Shown here piece after piece: positions 32,177 to 32,236 of a stretch of DNA of 32,236 bases. The first letter of the stretch is position 1. The number at the start of each line of letters is the position of its first letter. A program made the position numbers and the translations under genes. This DNA is from Clostridiales bacterium (GTDB lineage: Bacteria; Bacillota; Clostridia; Oscillospirales; Acutalibacteraceae): positions 1 through 32,236 of the forward strand of contig JAAYSC010000005.1 in assembly GCA_012524025.1 (NCBI GenBank), given 5' to 3'. The notes beneath the pieces are model-generated. The model made no database searches. It saw only the letters and a program-made list of their open reading frames with translations, and was not told the origin of the DNA.

Positions 32177-32236
32177 ATGGGATTTTCATATAACAAATTA
32201 TGGAAGTTATTAATAGATAAAAATATGAAAAAAACA
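32177..32236 (+). CDS. small XRE/Cro-type HTH regulator, 3' end outside the window
   Basis: Twenty codons are visible: MGFSYNKLWKLLIDKNMKKT, open to the window edge. This is the characteristic opening of short (about 65-75 residue) Cro/C1-type helix-turn-helix proteins (YNKLWKLLIDKxMxKTxL), which often stand first in restriction-modification or integrative-element modules. ATG 32177 follows GGAG at 32167-32170 at good spacing; an ATG at 32172 in another frame stops after 13 codons. It has its own promoter and follows the rlmD terminator, so it opens a new transcription unit in the AT-rich segment. Confidence 0.65.
   Translation, partial: MGFSYNKLWKLLIDKNMKKT

Larger units (their letters stand above)
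31739..32236 (+). other. AT-rich segment: probable left edge of an inserted mobile or defence island
   Basis: From about 31,739 to the window end the DNA is AT-rich and A-biased on the plus strand, unlike the preceding 1.3 kb of rlmD. It holds the rlmD tail codons, a terminator, a promoter and the start of a small HTH gene. The break falls directly after the conserved HVETV codons (31712-31726), a place where integrases of conjugative elements are known to insert in related uracil methyltransferase genes of streptococci. The right end is outside the window. Confidence 0.5.

Noticed and set aside
1..32236. CRISPR array, tRNA, rRNA or insertion-sequence genes
   Set aside because: I saw no spaced direct repeats, no cloverleaf with T-loop consensus outside genes, no rRNA-like sequence and no transposase frame.

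Overview
The window looks like a chromosomal segment of a low-to-mid-GC Bacillota, most likely Clostridia. It has AGGAGG-type ribosome binding sites, frequent TTG/GTG starts, consensus sigma-A promoters, a Firmicutes-type rimP-nusA-ylxR-ylxQ-infB-rbfA-nrnA-truB cluster, a Pta-like PduL, and a fused-tail RlmD. Genus is not determinable by eye. The core (about 1,577-31,740) is roughly 50% GC in the stretches I hand-counted. Both ends are clearly AT-richer (about 29-35% in the stretches counted) and look acquired.

Layout. (1) 1-1,460: AT-rich toxin-antitoxin-like pair, an MqsR-like toxin that seems to lack its N-terminus, followed by a three-part antitoxin (MqsA/YgiT-type zinc finger, HTH, DUF4065/Panacea domain). 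(2) 1,577-3,855: PLP aminotransferase and trpS, closed by a terminator. (3) 3,878-11,953: a full arginine operon argG-argH-argC-argJ-argB-argD-argF, with a promoter flanked by two ARG-box-like sites and ended by a strong bidirectional terminator. ArgJ recycles the acetyl group, so the operon takes glutamate to arginine, apart from carbamoyl phosphate supply. (4) 11,964-16,051 (minus): gltX-glnS-membrane protein, a Glu/Gln tRNA-charging operon. (5) 16,083-17,781 (minus): pduL phosphotransacylase and an acidic-linker lipoprotein. (6) 17,800-20,974 (minus): Crp/Fnr-type regulator, lipoprotein solute receptor, permease, ATPase. The promoter is a perfect consensus with a palindrome just downstream of the -10. 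(7) 21,012-23,092 (plus): phosphoglucomutase and a small membrane protein. (8) 23,143-30,276 (minus): the rimP-to-truB translation/transcription cluster, with an attenuator-like hairpin in the rimP leader and another terminator before truB. (9) 30,321-32,236 (plus): rlmD, then a sharp composition break inside its 3' end, a terminator, and the first 20 codons of a small XRE regulator that runs off the window.

Most of the window is housekeeping. The parts that deserve a second look are the two AT-rich edges (a chimeric rlmD tail marking the probable edge of an inserted element, and the MqsR/MqsA-Panacea pair), the self-contained regulator/ABC transporter operon of unknown substrate, and the RNA hairpins placed inside the translation operon.
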